From NCBI GenBank assembly GCA_030446775.1, contig JAUJMQ010000001.1:16487-80486 (forward strand): 64,000 nt of DNA. Direction: 5' to 3'. This document shows, one piece after another, positions 11,111 to 19,118 of the stretch. This stretch comes from Egibacteraceae bacterium. GTDB lineage: Bacteria; Actinomycetota; Nitriliruptoria; Euzebyales; Egibacteraceae. Position 1 is the stretch's first letter, and the number at the start of each line of letters is the position of its first letter. The position numbers and the translations under genes were made by a program. The notes under the pieces are model-generated. The model ran no database searches. It saw only the letters and a list, made by a program, of their open reading frames with translations, and was not told where the DNA came from.

Positions 11111-11520
11111 TCATCGGGCGAGCGTCGTCCACAGCAGCGGTGGCACGACGCCGAGCACGAACGCCGGCAGGGTCAGCAGGGTCGTGGGGAAGACGAGGGC
11201 GAGCTGCAGCCGCTCGGCCGCCTCCTCGGCGGCGGCACGGCGGTCGGCGCGCAGCTCAGCGGCGAGGCGGCGCAACGCCACGGCGGCTGGGGCGCCCCAC
11301 CGCTCGGTCACGGCCAACAGGGCGCCGAGGTCGGCCAGCCCTGTGCCGGCCAGCGCGGTGTCGACGCTGTCGCCGGCCGCCATCCGCCTCGCCGCATCGG
11401 CGAGCAGGGGGCGCGCCGGCGGCGGCGCGAGTGGCGCGACCGTGGCGAGCGCGCCGCGGACCGGCATGCCGGCGGTGAGCGCGACGGCGACGAGCTCGAT
11501 CGTCTCCGCCGCTCCCCCTC
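11111..11520 (-). CDS. TadC-like GspF-domain protein, C-terminal part, frame broken from upstream
   Basis: The C-terminal half of a type II secretion F-domain protein: [20 protein letters not shown], then [37 protein letters not shown] and a closing membrane helix. The N-terminal half (a helix pair near 11640-11790) is in the frame of the preceding TadB gene, so a frame change near 11505-11525 must join them. The join lies next to a 48-bp tandem duplication. TadC normally pairs with TadB in the inner-membrane platform. Confidence 0.65.
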
Positions 11521-12357
11521 GCGCCCGGCCGCGGTGCCGGGAGATGCCGCCGCGCCGCCGGCACCCCGCCGCCGGGCCGCGGTGCCGGGAGGTGCCGCCG
11601 CGTCGCCGGCACCCCGCCCGGGGCCGGCCGCGGCGGCCGCGCCGGGCGCCGGCACGCCCGGGCGTGCAGCCAGGACCGCGCCGAGAGCGCCGGCAAGGGC
11701 GCCGGCGGCAGGCGCGACGAGCCAGCCGGCCACGACCGCCGCTCCGGCGCCCACGGCGGCCCCACGGCGCCAGTCGCGGGCGGCCGGCCGCGCCGACAGC
11801 GGGTCTGCCACCGTCGCGGCGAGCTCCGCCGCCCGGACCATCCGGCGCATCCACCGCCATGCCGTGACCCCGAGGACCGCTGCGCCGACCGCGGTGGCCG
11901 CTCCGACCGGCGTCGCGTAGAAGGAGAGGGCAGCGGCGTCCAGCGCCACGAGCAGGGACCAGGCCGCCATCGGCACGGCCGCGAGGATGACGGCCGTGCC
12001 GCGTGCCTGGGCGGTGCGAACGGCCAGAAGCCGGCGAAGGTCAGCCTCGTCGCGCAACGCGACGAGCGCCTGCTCGACGGCCGCTCCGGCTCCCGCGCCG
12101 CTGCGCTCGGCCACCGCCAGGGCGCGGACGAGCAGGTCGGCAGCCGGATCGCCGCAGGCCACCTCGGCGGCGGTCTCGGCCAGGGAGCGCCCCAACCCCA
12201 GGTCCCGCGCGACGCCGGCCAGCGGCCCCGAACCGGCGGCGGCGACGAGCGCCTGCCCCGGCGCCGCGCCGGCGCTGAGCGCGGCCTGCAGCTCGCAGAC
12301 CGCCGCGGACTCCAACTCGGCGGGGCGCTCACCAGCCGCTCCGCCGCCATAGCTCAC
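11308..12357 (-). CDS. TadB-like GspF-domain inner-membrane protein
   Basis: Begins GTG at 12357 ([20 protein letters not shown]). The GspF-type helical domain has [35 protein letters not shown] and [20 protein letters not shown], then two membrane helices around residues 145-185. From about 11811 the same frame continues into what looks like the N-terminus of TadC ([20 protein letters not shown] and two helices), before running out of protein-like sequence at about 11520. So the stop at 11308 is probably not the biological one; TadB and TadC are either fused or separated by an unseen indel. The TadB start overlaps the end of the CpaF gene. Confidence 0.7.
   Translation of the reverse strand: MSYGGGAAGERPAELESAAVCELQAALSAGAAPGQALVAAAGSGPLAGVARDLGLGRSLAETAAEVACGDPAADLLVRALAVAERSGAGAGAAVEQALVALRDEADLRRLLAVRTAQARGTAVILAAVPMAAWSLLVALDAAALSFYATPVGAATAVGAAVLGVTAWRWMRRMVRAAELAATVADPLSARPAARDWRRGAAVGAGAAVVAGWLVAPAAGALAGALGAVLAARPGVPAPGAAAAAGPGRGAGDAAAPPGTAARRRGAGGAAASPGTAAGREGERRRRSSSSPSRSPPACRSAARSPRSRHSRRRRRAPCSPMRRGGWRPATASTPRWPAQGWPTSAPCWP
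11527..11618 (-). repeat. 48-bp tandem duplication in the TadC linker
   Basis: Two copies (11527-11570 and 11575-11618, period 48) of a GC-rich unit differing at two positions. The period is a multiple of three, so it duplicates 16 residues of an Ala/Gly/Arg-rich linker without changing frame. The Tad frame break lies just downstream in the direction of transcription. Confidence 0.75.
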
Positions 12358-13476
12358 GGGTGCGCAGGGGGCCCTCGCCGGACCGCCGCTGGACCTCGGA
12401 CACCTGCACGACGCCGCGCCTGCCGTCGGGCGCGCGCGACAGCACGGCGAGGAGGTCAAGGCCGACCTCCAGCTGCGCCCGCGCCGCCGCCAGCGGCAGG
12501 CCGGCGAGCAGCGCCATGCCCTCCAGGCGCACGAGCGCCTCGTCGGCGGCGCGGGCGTGGACGGTCGTCATGCAGCCCTCGTGGCCGGTGGCCAGCGCCT
12601 GGAGCACCTCGACGACCTCGACGCCGCGCACCTCACCGACGACGATGCGGTCGGGCCGCATCCGCAGCGCCTGCCGGACGAGGTCGCGCAAGGTCACCTC
12701 GCCCGCCCCCTCGGCGTTGGGCGGGCGGCTCTCCAGCCGGACGACGTGCGCGCGCAGCGAGGACGCAGCTCGGGGGCGTCCTCGATGACGACGACGCGCT
12801 CGTCGTCGCCGACCTCGGCCAGGAGCAGGTCGAGCAGCGTCGTCTTGCCCGTCCCGGTACGGCCGCAGCACACGACCGCCCGGCGATCGGCGACCGCGCC
12901 GCGCAGCAGCGCCGCGGCGGGTGGCGGCACCGCCCCCGGCGGCGACGAGCTCGTCCCACCGGTGGGACACCGCGGCGAACTTGCGAACCGTGACCACCGG
13001 GCCGGCGGGCGCCAGCGGCGGCAGCAGCGCGTGCAGCCGGCTGCCGTCGGGCAGGCGCGCGTCGACGGCGGGGCGTGCGCGCGGTCCAGCCGCAGGCCCA
13101 GCGGCGTCACGACCCGCAGCACGGCGGCGTGCAGCGCGCCGGCGTCGGGGTAGCGCACCGCGGTCGGCTCCAGCCGGCCGTCACGCTCGACCCAGACCTC
13201 CTCGGGGCCGTTGACCATCACGTCGGTGACGCCCGGGTCGCGCAGCAACGCGGCGACGGGACCGAGGCCGGCCAGGGTGTCGGCGACCTCCCGGACGAGG
13301 GCCGCGAGCTGGTCTGGCGGCAACAGGACGCCTTCGTCGCGGACGGCACGAGCGACCGCGGAGCGGACCGTCGCCAGGGCCGGCGGCCCGACCGCGGCAA
13401 CCACGAGCGGGTCGGCGGCGACCCGGCGCCGCAGCCGCTCCAGACCCGCGGCTCCCGACACGGCGGCCGCGGTCAT
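12329..13476 (-). CDS. CpaF/TadA-type secretion ATPase, frame interrupted
   Basis: VirB11-like hexameric ATPase powering Tad pilus assembly. N-terminal domain: [20 protein letters not shown]. Walker [19 protein letters not shown]. Walker B region: [20 protein letters not shown], with the His box [20 protein letters not shown]. Reading it needs three single-base frame changes, near 13070, near 12945 (an extra G in a run of five) and near 12770. Start ATG at 13476 overlaps the TGA of the upstream ssd-like gene; length about 382 residues if repaired. Matches the helicase/secretion-neighbourhood ATPase subgroup by context. Confidence 0.88.
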
Positions 13477-14388
13477 CGCCGCACCGCCTTCAGGGCGCGA
13501 CGCAGCGCGCTCATCCAGCTGCCCGGCAGCGAGGCGGGAACGCGCCCGGCAAGGCCGGCGCGTGCCACCCGCGCCGACTCGGGCAGCACGGCGACCGGCG
13601 CACGCCCGAGGAGCCGGCCGACCTCGGCCGCGGACAGCGGGCCGCCGCGCGCCACGATCACCGGCGCCGGTGCCGGTGCAGCCGCCGCCGCCGAGCCGTC
13701 CGCCCGGGTGACCACGAGGTCGGCGCCGCCGAGCGCGGCGGGAGCCCGCAGGTCGGCCACGACCAGGTCGAACGGCCAGCCACCGAGCGGCGGTAGCGCA
13801 GCGCCACCGCCGAGGACGGTCAGCCCCGGTACCCCGCGCACCGGCCGCACGAGCCTGCCGACCTCCGCGGCGGCGTCGGCGTCGGCCAGCGCCGCCAGCT
13901 CCGCGACGCCGGGTCCCGTCCACGGTTCCGCGCCGGCCAGCGCCAGCAGGTCGTCGCCGCCGACGACGAGCGCACGCGCTCCCGACCAGGCCGCCAGCGC
14001 GCCGGCGCCGAGCGCGACTGTGGAGGTGCCGGCGCCACCGCCGCTGCCCGCGATCCCCAGCGTGCGGCGGCGCCGCCGCCGACCGTGGGGCCGCGGGGAC
14101 GCGCAGCGGCGCGGAGAGCAGGCGGGCGCGATCCTGCGGCCACGCGACGACGTCCAGCGCCCCGGCGAGCAGGGCGGCACGAACCGTGTCGGCAGCCGGC
14201 GTCCCGTCGGTCACCACGACGCAGGGAGGGCCGCCCCGTGGCCGGTCGGTGACCGCGAGGACCGGTCGCAGCGGGCCCTCGGCGCCGACGACCTGCCACC
14301 CGGCCTCGTCCTCGACGAACGCCGACACCTCGTCGCCGAGCGGGCCGGCAAGCTCGACGAGCACCGGCAGGTCCTGCAGTCGCGCCAC
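13473..14388 (-). CDS. CpaE-like / septum-site-determining-type ATPase of the Tad locus, frame interrupted
   Basis: First gene of the operon, starting GTG at 14388 (VARLQDLPVLVELAGPLGDE). The N-terminal half resembles a degenerate receiver domain (CVVVTDGTPAADTVRAALLA). The C-terminal half is a MinD/ParA-like domain with a deviant P-loop, GSGGGAGTSTVALGAGALAA, followed by FDLVVADLRAP. A single frame change near 14080-14100 joins them. The family is known as CpaE-homolog or Ssd (Rv3660c) in actinobacteria and is linked to pilus localisation or division control. About 305 residues when repaired. Confidence 0.82.
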
Positions 14389-14561
14389 GCCGCGTCTCCC
14401 CGGACGGTCCCGCCACGGTCGGCGGGACGACGGGGCGACGCTACGGCGCCGGCGGGCGCGGGGGCCGGGAAAGGCGATCCCGGCTGTGGAAGGCGCGGCC
14501 GGGGGCGGCGGACCGCGGTCAGCGGCCCCGGCGACGGACGGTCAGCGCCCGCCGCGGCAGC

Positions 14562-15419
14562 TCACTCGAAGCGGCCGCGCAGGTAGAGCACGTTGGCGAT
14601 GTACTGCCTGGTCGACGGGAACATGCCGAAGCGGTCGACCGACGCCAGGCCCTGGTAGTAGCCGGCGAGGGTCTTGCTCGGACTGCCGCCCGTCAGCTTC
14701 CACAGGTAGGCCAGGAACGCGACGCCGGCCGTGATGTTGTCCTGCGGGTCGTTGAGGTCCAGCCGACGCCCGACGACGTACTGCGACACGAACCGTCCCG
14801 TGTCCGGCAGCACCTGCATGATCCCCACCGCCCCGGCGCTGGAGACCGCGGTGTTGTTCCACCCCGACTCCAGGTACGCAAGCGCCTTGACGAAGCGGGG
14901 TTTGAAGCCGTACTGCGCAGCCGTGCGTTCCAACATCCGCCCGACCTCGTCTCGCGACGCGGTCACCGTGACCGCGGGCGCCGCCGGCGCCGCCCCCGCC
15001 GACGAGCTCCCGGGGATGCGCAGGCGCTGGCCGGCATAGATCCAATGCGCGTCGCTGACCCCGTTCGCGGCGGCGATGCGCGAGACGGTGACGCCGTAGC
15101 GGATCGAGATGCCGATCAGCGTCTGCCCGGGCGCCACGAGGTGGGTGCTGCCACCGGTCGTCGCACGTGCGACGCCGCCACCGGCGGCGCCTGGCATGCG
15201 CAGCTGCTGCCCGGCGAGGATGTAGTCGACGTCGCTGATTCGGTTCGCCGCCGCCAGCGCGGAGATCGAGACCCCGTTGCGGGACGCGATCCCGCTGAGC
15301 GTCTCGCCGGGCCGGACGACGTAGCCCGCGCTGCCCGACAAGGTCATCGCCAGCACGGTGGTGAGGGTCAACGCACTCCGCACGGGCATGCGGCAGCTGA
15401 CCGGTAGGCGTGGGGCCAT
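14562..15419 (-). CDS. secreted lytic transglycosylase with two LysM domains
   Basis: Protein of 285 residues. A signal peptide (MPVRSALTLTTVLAMTLSGS region) precedes LysM 1 (YVVRPGETLSGIASRNGVSI) and LysM 2 (HLVAPGQTLIGISIRYGVTV), each ending in a GQ(Q/R)LR(M/I)PG motif. The C-terminal domain is SLT-like, with the catalytic Glu in KALAYLESGWNN and AGAVGIMQVLPDTG. It would cleave peptidoglycan glycan strands outside the membrane. Start ATG at 15419 after GGGAGG; ATG at 15389 is an alternative. A good promoter lies just upstream. Confidence 0.92.
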   Translation of the reverse strand: MAPRLPVSCRMPVRSALTLTTVLAMTLSGSAGYVVRPGETLSGIASRNGVSISALAAANRISDVDYILAGQQLRMPGAAGGGVARATTGGSTHLVAPGQTLIGISIRYGVTVSRIAAANGVSDAHWIYAGQRLRIPGSSSAGAAPAAPAVTVTASRDEVGRMLERTAAQYGFKPRFVKALAYLESGWNNTAVSSAGAVGIMQVLPDTGRFVSQYVVGRRLDLNDPQDNITAGVAFLAYLWKLTGGSPSKTLAGYYQGLASVDRFGMFPSTRQYIANVLYLRGRFE

Positions 15420-15453
15420 GGGGAAGGACCTCCCGGTAGGGTTGGAAAAGTGG

Positions 15454-15483
15454 ACGCTAGTGAACTGTTGTGATTGCAGTCAA
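15454..15483 (-). promoter_or_regulatory. sigma-70-type promoter for the LysM transglycosylase gene
   Basis: On the minus strand TTGACT (15478-15483) is followed after 18 bases by TAGCGT (15454-15459), close to actinobacterial housekeeping consensus. The predicted start point is about 28 bases before the ATG at 15419, leaving a short leader with a GGGAGG ribosome site. Confidence 0.55.
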
Positions 15484-15522
15484 CTGTCGATATGCGCTGG
15501 AGGGTTCTGGCACCACCAGAAA

Positions 15523-15556
15523 CAGCAACGCCACCCGCTCAGGGGTGGCGTTGCTG
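15523..15556 (-). terminator. intrinsic terminator-like hairpin after the NTF2-like gene
   Basis: Perfect 14-bp stem (CAGCAACGCCACCC with its complement) and a six-base loop, followed on the minus strand by TTTCTGG. It lies about 40 bases past the stop of the NTF2-like gene and upstream of the LysM promoter, so it should insulate the two minus-strand units. Confidence 0.75.
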
Positions 15557-15597
15557 TGTGAGGCAATCGGCGCGCAAGCGCCGGGCGCTGCAGATCG

Positions 15598-15954
15598 TCA
15601 GTAGTAGTCGCGCTGGTAGCTGATCGCGTCGGCCACGTCGTCGACCTCGATCCAGCTCGTGCGCGGCAGGTCCTTCCAGCGCCGCCCCGCGGCGGTGTAG
15701 GAGACCGTCCACTCCACCGCCACGGTGCGCCCGTCGTCGGACTCCAGCATCCGTTTGACGTTGACGTCGAGGTTCTCGCGGGCCATGAGCCAGTCTTTGA
15801 GGTACGCCTGGATCAGGGCGTTGGTCTCGTGAGGCGGGTTCTGCGGCTCCAGCCACACGGCGTCGACCGCGTAGAGCTCGACGATCGCGTCGTCGTCGCG
15901 CCGCTCAACGGCGGTGCTCAACCGCTCCCAAAGGTCACGAGCCCGACCCATCAC
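15598..15954 (-). CDS. NTF2/SnoaL-like protein
   Basis: Protein of 118 residues with the alpha+beta cone pattern: N-terminal helix LWERLSTAVERRDDDAIVEL, YAVDAVWLEP, then strands TVAVEWTVSY and SWIEVDDV. These proteins bind small ligands or act as simple isomerases or hydrolases; no catalytic set can be assigned. A single gene followed by a clear terminator. Start ATG at 15954. Confidence 0.8.
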   Translation of the reverse strand: MMGRARDLWERLSTAVERRDDDAIVELYAVDAVWLEPQNPPHETNALIQAYLKDWLMARENLDVNVKRMLESDDGRTVAVEWTVSYTAAGRRWKDLPRTSWIEVDDVADAISYQRDYY

Positions 15955-16056
15955 CCCTCCTGCGCGACGTCCCGTCCCGGCTCACGATAGCCGGGCCGCT
16001 GGCGTGCGAGCCACACCGCGGGCGCCGAGCTGCGGGGTCGGGCAGAGCAGGCCGGG

Positions 16057-16530
16057 CTACAGGTACTGGCCGGTGCCGGTGGCGGGGCCGTCGCCGGACG
16101 CGCGCGCGGAGTGGTCGGACACGCCAGCCGGCAGCCCCCGCTGGCGCATCTGCTCGAACTGCGCCCGCGCCTGAGCCTGCTGGTTGAACAGGGTCACCTG
16201 GATGCCCTGGAACAGCCCCTCCAGCCAGCCGATGAGCTGCGCCTGCGCGATGAGGATCTCCGACTCGGTCGGGGTTCCCTCCTCGAACGGCAGGGTGAGC
16301 TCGCCGAGCTCCTCACGCAGGTCCTCCGACAGCACCCCGCACAGGCCCGACAGGGCACGCTCGTGCACCACCCGCAGGCGCTCGCGGCCGGCCACGTCCG
16401 GTGCCGCCCGGCGGACCTCCCCCTGCAGCTCGCGCAGCATGATCGCGATGCGCATGAGCTTTGCGGGCTCGGTGATCGCCGAGGTGGGTTCGGCGTCTCG
16501 GTCCTCCACGATCTCCACGTCGTCAGCCAT
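16057..16530 (-). CDS. bpa: bacterial proteasome activator
   Basis: Protein of 157 residues matching Bpa/PafE (Rv3780), an ATP-independent ring that opens the 20S proteasome gate. Helical blocks are AKLMRIAIMLRELQGEVRRA, LSGLCGVLSEDLREELGELT and SEILIAQAQLIGWLEGLFQG, and the C-terminus is exactly GQYL, the HbYX-like motif that docks into the proteasome alpha ring. The proteasome genes are not in the window. A PAC2-family gene lies about 1.3 kb away. Start ATG at 16530. Confidence 0.93.
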   Translation of the reverse strand: MADDVEIVEDRDAEPTSAITEPAKLMRIAIMLRELQGEVRRAAPDVAGRERLRVVHERALSGLCGVLSEDLREELGELTLPFEEGTPTESEILIAQAQLIGWLEGLFQGIQVTLFNQQAQARAQFEQMRQRGLPAGVSDHSARASGDGPATGTGQYL

Positions 16531-16559
16531 AGCGACACCCTACCCAGGGGGTTCGCGGC

Positions 16560-17384
16560 CTAGAACAGCGCCGACGCCAGCCGCGGACGCCAGGTGCGCA
16601 CGGTCTCGCTGTCCTCGCCGAGCACGGCGAACAGCTCCAGCACGACGGCGCGTGCCTCGGCTCGGGTCGCGGGGTCGCGGACGGCGTCGAGCAGGACGGG
16701 CAGGGCCCGCTCCGCGTCCTGAGCGGCGGCGAGAGCGCGCCCGTAGGCCAGCCGGGCCTGTGCGTCGCCCGCGGCCGCCGCGGCGCGCAGCGCGGCGAGA
16801 TCCCCCCCGCCGGAGCGCAGCCGCAGCTCGGCGGCCAGCCGGCGCGCCTCGGCGGAGCCGGGCAGCCGCTGCAGCAGCATGAGGGCCTGGGCCTCGTCGC
16901 CTGCGTCGACGAGCAGGCGCGCGAGCTCGAGGGCGGCGACAGGGTGGTCGGGGCGGGCCTCCAGCGCGTCGCGCAGCAGCGCCTCCCGCTGGCCAGCGGG
17001 CGCGTCGGCGGCAGCTCGAGCGAGACGGTCCGCCGGTGACGGCGCGAGCGCGGCGAAGAAGCGCTCGACCACCGGCTCTGGCTGGAGCCCGGTGAACTCG
17101 GCCACGACCGCGCCGTCCCGGAAGGCCTTGACGGCCGGGATCCCCTGGATGCGGTAGCGCTGGGACAGCCCGGGCGCCGCGTCGACGTCGACCTGCTCGA
17201 CGTCGACGTCGTCGGCGTGCCGGGCGGCGACGCGCTCCAGCAGCGGCGACAGCTGGCGGCACGGGCCGCACCAGGCGGCCCAGAAGTCCACCACGACGGG
17301 GCGCACGGCGCTGGCCTGCAGCACGGCGCTCGAAAAGTCGGCCTCGGAGACGTCGGCGACGCGGACGGCGGGCATGTCGGTCAT
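16560..17384 (-). CDS. thioredoxin-TPR protein, CnoX/YbbN-like
   Basis: Protein of 274 residues. Thioredoxin domain with an intact CGPC site in VVVDFWAAWCGPCRQLSPLL and a cis-Pro in IQGIPAVKAFRDG. After residue 115 come helical repeats (AARALLRDALEARPD-like, LELARLLVDAGDEAQALMLL). The E. coli homologue CnoX is a redox-regulated holdase co-chaperone. The full CGPC here suggests true oxidoreductase capacity. Start ATG at 17384 (MTDMPAVRV). Ends 30 bases before bpa and may be co-transcribed with it. Confidence 0.88.
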   Translation of the reverse strand: MTDMPAVRVADVSEADFSSAVLQASAVRPVVVDFWAAWCGPCRQLSPLLERVAARHADDVDVEQVDVDAAPGLSQRYRIQGIPAVKAFRDGAVVAEFTGLQPEPVVERFFAALAPSPADRLARAAADAPAGQREALLRDALEARPDHPVAALELARLLVDAGDEAQALMLLQRLPGSAEARRLAAELRLRSGGGDLAALRAAAAAGDAQARLAYGRALAAAQDAERALPVLLDAVRDPATRAEARAVVLELFAVLGEDSETVRTWRPRLASALF

Positions 17385-17454
17385 CGGCCCCGATGATGCC
17401 GCGCCGCGGCCTCGGCGGCAGCGTTGCGGCGCCGTCCTTCTACGCTGCGCGCCC

Positions 17455-17844
17455 ATGGACCTCCCCCCGACCTACCGCAGCCCGTTCGACGACCACGTGG
17501 GCTGCCGCCTGGTCGAGACGGGCCCGGACCGGGTGGTCGTGGAGCTGGCGGTCTCCGAGCGCCACCACCAGCCCGACGGGGTCGTCCACGGAGGCGTCTA
17601 CACCGCGATGGTCGAGACCGCGGCGAGCGTGGGAGCCAACCTGTGGCTGGCGGAGTCGGCGACCGCCGTCGGTGTCGTCAACAGCACCGACTTCCTCAAG
17701 GGCGTGCGAGGCGGGACCTTGCGTGCGGAGGCGCTGCCTGTGCAGCGCGGCCGCAGCCTGCAGCTGTGGCGCGTCCTGGTCACCTCCGAGGATGGGGCGC
17801 CGGTCGCGTCGGGCACCGTGCGGCTCATGAACCTGCGGCGCTGA
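17455..17844 (+). CDS. PaaI-type hotdog thioesterase
   Basis: Protein of 129 residues with the hotdog-fold pattern. The conserved HGGVYTAMVETAASVGANLW follows PDGVVHGG, the catalytic region of PaaI-like acyl-CoA thioesterases, and GVVNSTDFLKGVRGGTLRAE is the second strand block. It would hydrolyse an aryl- or acyl-CoA; the substrate is unknown. Start ATG at 17455. Divergent from the thioredoxin gene and convergent with the PAC2 gene, with a 10-base gap. Confidence 0.9.
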   Translation: MDLPPTYRSPFDDHVGCRLVETGPDRVVVELAVSERHHQPDGVVHGGVYTAMVETAASVGANLWLAESATAVGVVNSTDFLKGVRGGTLRAEALPVQRGRSLQLWRVLVTSEDGAPVASGTVRLMNLRR

Positions 17845-17854
17845 CGCCCGCCGC

Positions 17855-18709
17855 CTACTGGTGGCGCAGGAACTTCTCGATCTCGTTGGCGATGTCCTCG
17901 CCGCTGGGCAGGGACTCGTCGTGGCGGCCCTGGTCGTACAGCAGCTCGAGCGCCGCGACCATCTCCCCCGCGTCGGGATGCTCGGCGACCGCCTCGGCGA
18001 CCTGCTCGGTGTGCAGGGTGGCGGCCGCCTGCAGCTCGGTGGTGTCGACCTCGGTCCGCAGGGTCGCCGCGACGAGCTGGACGAGGGCCAGCGCGCCGGG
18101 CGGGTTCGGCGAGCCTGCGATGTAGTGCGGCACTTCGGCCCACAGCCCGATGGCGGGGATGCCGGCGGCGCCCAGCGCGTCCTGCAGTGCCGTGCCGGCG
18201 CCCACCGGACCGGTGTAGCCGGTGATCTCCCCCACGTCGGGGGCGAGGTCGGTGGCCACGCTGTTGCCCGCCTTGAGGATGCGGATCGGGCGGGTGTGGG
18301 GTGTGGCCGCCGGATAGGCGCCCAGGCCGAGCGATGTTTCGATCTCGAGCGAGCGGCACAGCTCGATGGTCGCCGACGAGAACGCCTCCCAGCGCATGTC
18401 GGGTTCCGGCCCGAGCAGCAGGACGACGTCATGGGGGGCCTCGACTTCGGCCGCGAACACCTCCAGGTCCGGCCAGTCGAGCCGCCGCAGCCGGCCGGAG
18501 TCGACGACGGCGGTCGGCCGGCGGGCGCGGTAGTCCAGCAGCGCGTCACGGTCGAAGCGGGCGATCGGCTCGGACTGCCAGCGGTGGCGCAGGAACGCCC
18601 CCGCCGTCGCCGCGACGATCCCTGCGTCGACGAACCCCTCGAGGGCCACGAGCAGGACAGGTCGGCGCAGCTGCGGCGGCTCGGCCACCCAGTGCAGCAG
18701 TCCGGACAT
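17855..18709 (-). CDS. PAC2 family protein
   Basis: Protein of 284 residues. The N-terminal [20 protein letters not shown] and [20 protein letters not shown], then [19 protein letters not shown] and [20 protein letters not shown], match actinobacterial PAC2 proteins, which resemble eukaryotic proteasome assembly chaperones. The C-terminus has a helical tail ending [13 protein letters not shown]. The role in bacteria is unproven; proximity to bpa may be meaningful. Start ATG at 18709. Confidence 0.9.
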   Translation of the reverse strand: MSGLLHWVAEPPQLRRPVLLVALEGFVDAGIVAATAGAFLRHRWQSEPIARFDRDALLDYRARRPTAVVDSGRLRRLDWPDLEVFAAEVEAPHDVVLLLGPEPDMRWEAFSSATIELCRSLEIETSLGLGAYPAATPHTRPIRILKAGNSVATDLAPDVGEITGYTGPVGAGTALQDALGAAGIPAIGLWAEVPHYIAGSPNPPGALALVQLVAATLRTEVDTTELQAAATLHTEQVAEAVAEHPDAGEMVAALELLYDQGRHDESLPSGEDIANEIEKFLRHQ

Positions 18710-18861
18710 GCCCGCCAGGCTAGCGGCCGCCGTCCCGGCACCAAAGGCCGCGCCGCGGTTGGGCCGACGTGCCGGTAGACGCCGCTCCCGGGAGGCGACC
18801 GCTCCGCGGTTACGCTGCCACGCACCTGCGGACCGGCGAGAAGTCGCCGGCCGGCAGCCCT

Positions 18862-18954
18862 GGAGGTGTCTGGGTTCCTGGTGGGCCCCACGGTCTTCAA
18901 AACCGATGAGACGGCCCTCGGTCGTCTGGCGGGTTCGATTCCCGTCCGCCTCCG
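18862..18954 (+). tRNA. selC: tRNA-Sec, anticodon TCA
   Basis: A 93-base tRNA with the anticodon loop CTTCAAA (anticodon 18897-18899) closed by CGGT/ACCG. It has a long variable arm with an 8-bp stem (AGACGGCC with GGTCGTCT) and the T arm CGGG-TTCGATT-CCCG. The acceptor stem GGAGGTG pairs with CGCCTCC, with a G-T pair. The long variable arm and TCA anticodon identify selenocysteine tRNA. No CCA is encoded. SelA, SelB and SelD genes and an obvious selenoprotein are not in the window. Confidence 0.93.
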
Positions 18955-19118
18955 CTATCCCCGGTTCGTGCTGGCCAGCGCGCTGTCGTCGTGCTGACAA
19001 GGCGAACCGGCAGTCCAGACCGACCCGCCACACTCGGCGTCGATGCGAGAGCCGGTTGAGCGCCACACGGGCGGCCGCCGCTGTTCGGGCCCCACGCGTC
19101 ACGGGAAGGATCCGCACG

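Noticed and set aside
11111..14388. Whole Tad locus as a pseudogene island
   Set aside because: Motifs, overlapping starts and stops, and gene order are intact; the breaks match those in essential genes elsewhere in the window, so sequence error is more likely.
15420..15600. c-di-AMP (ydaO) riboswitch upstream of the LysM gene, as found before some rpf genes
   Set aside because: The leader predicted from the promoter is only about 28 bases, and the ydaO conserved core is not visible.
17855..18345. Selenoprotein next to selC
   Set aside because: Neither flanking gene contains an in-frame TGA, and both are complete without one.
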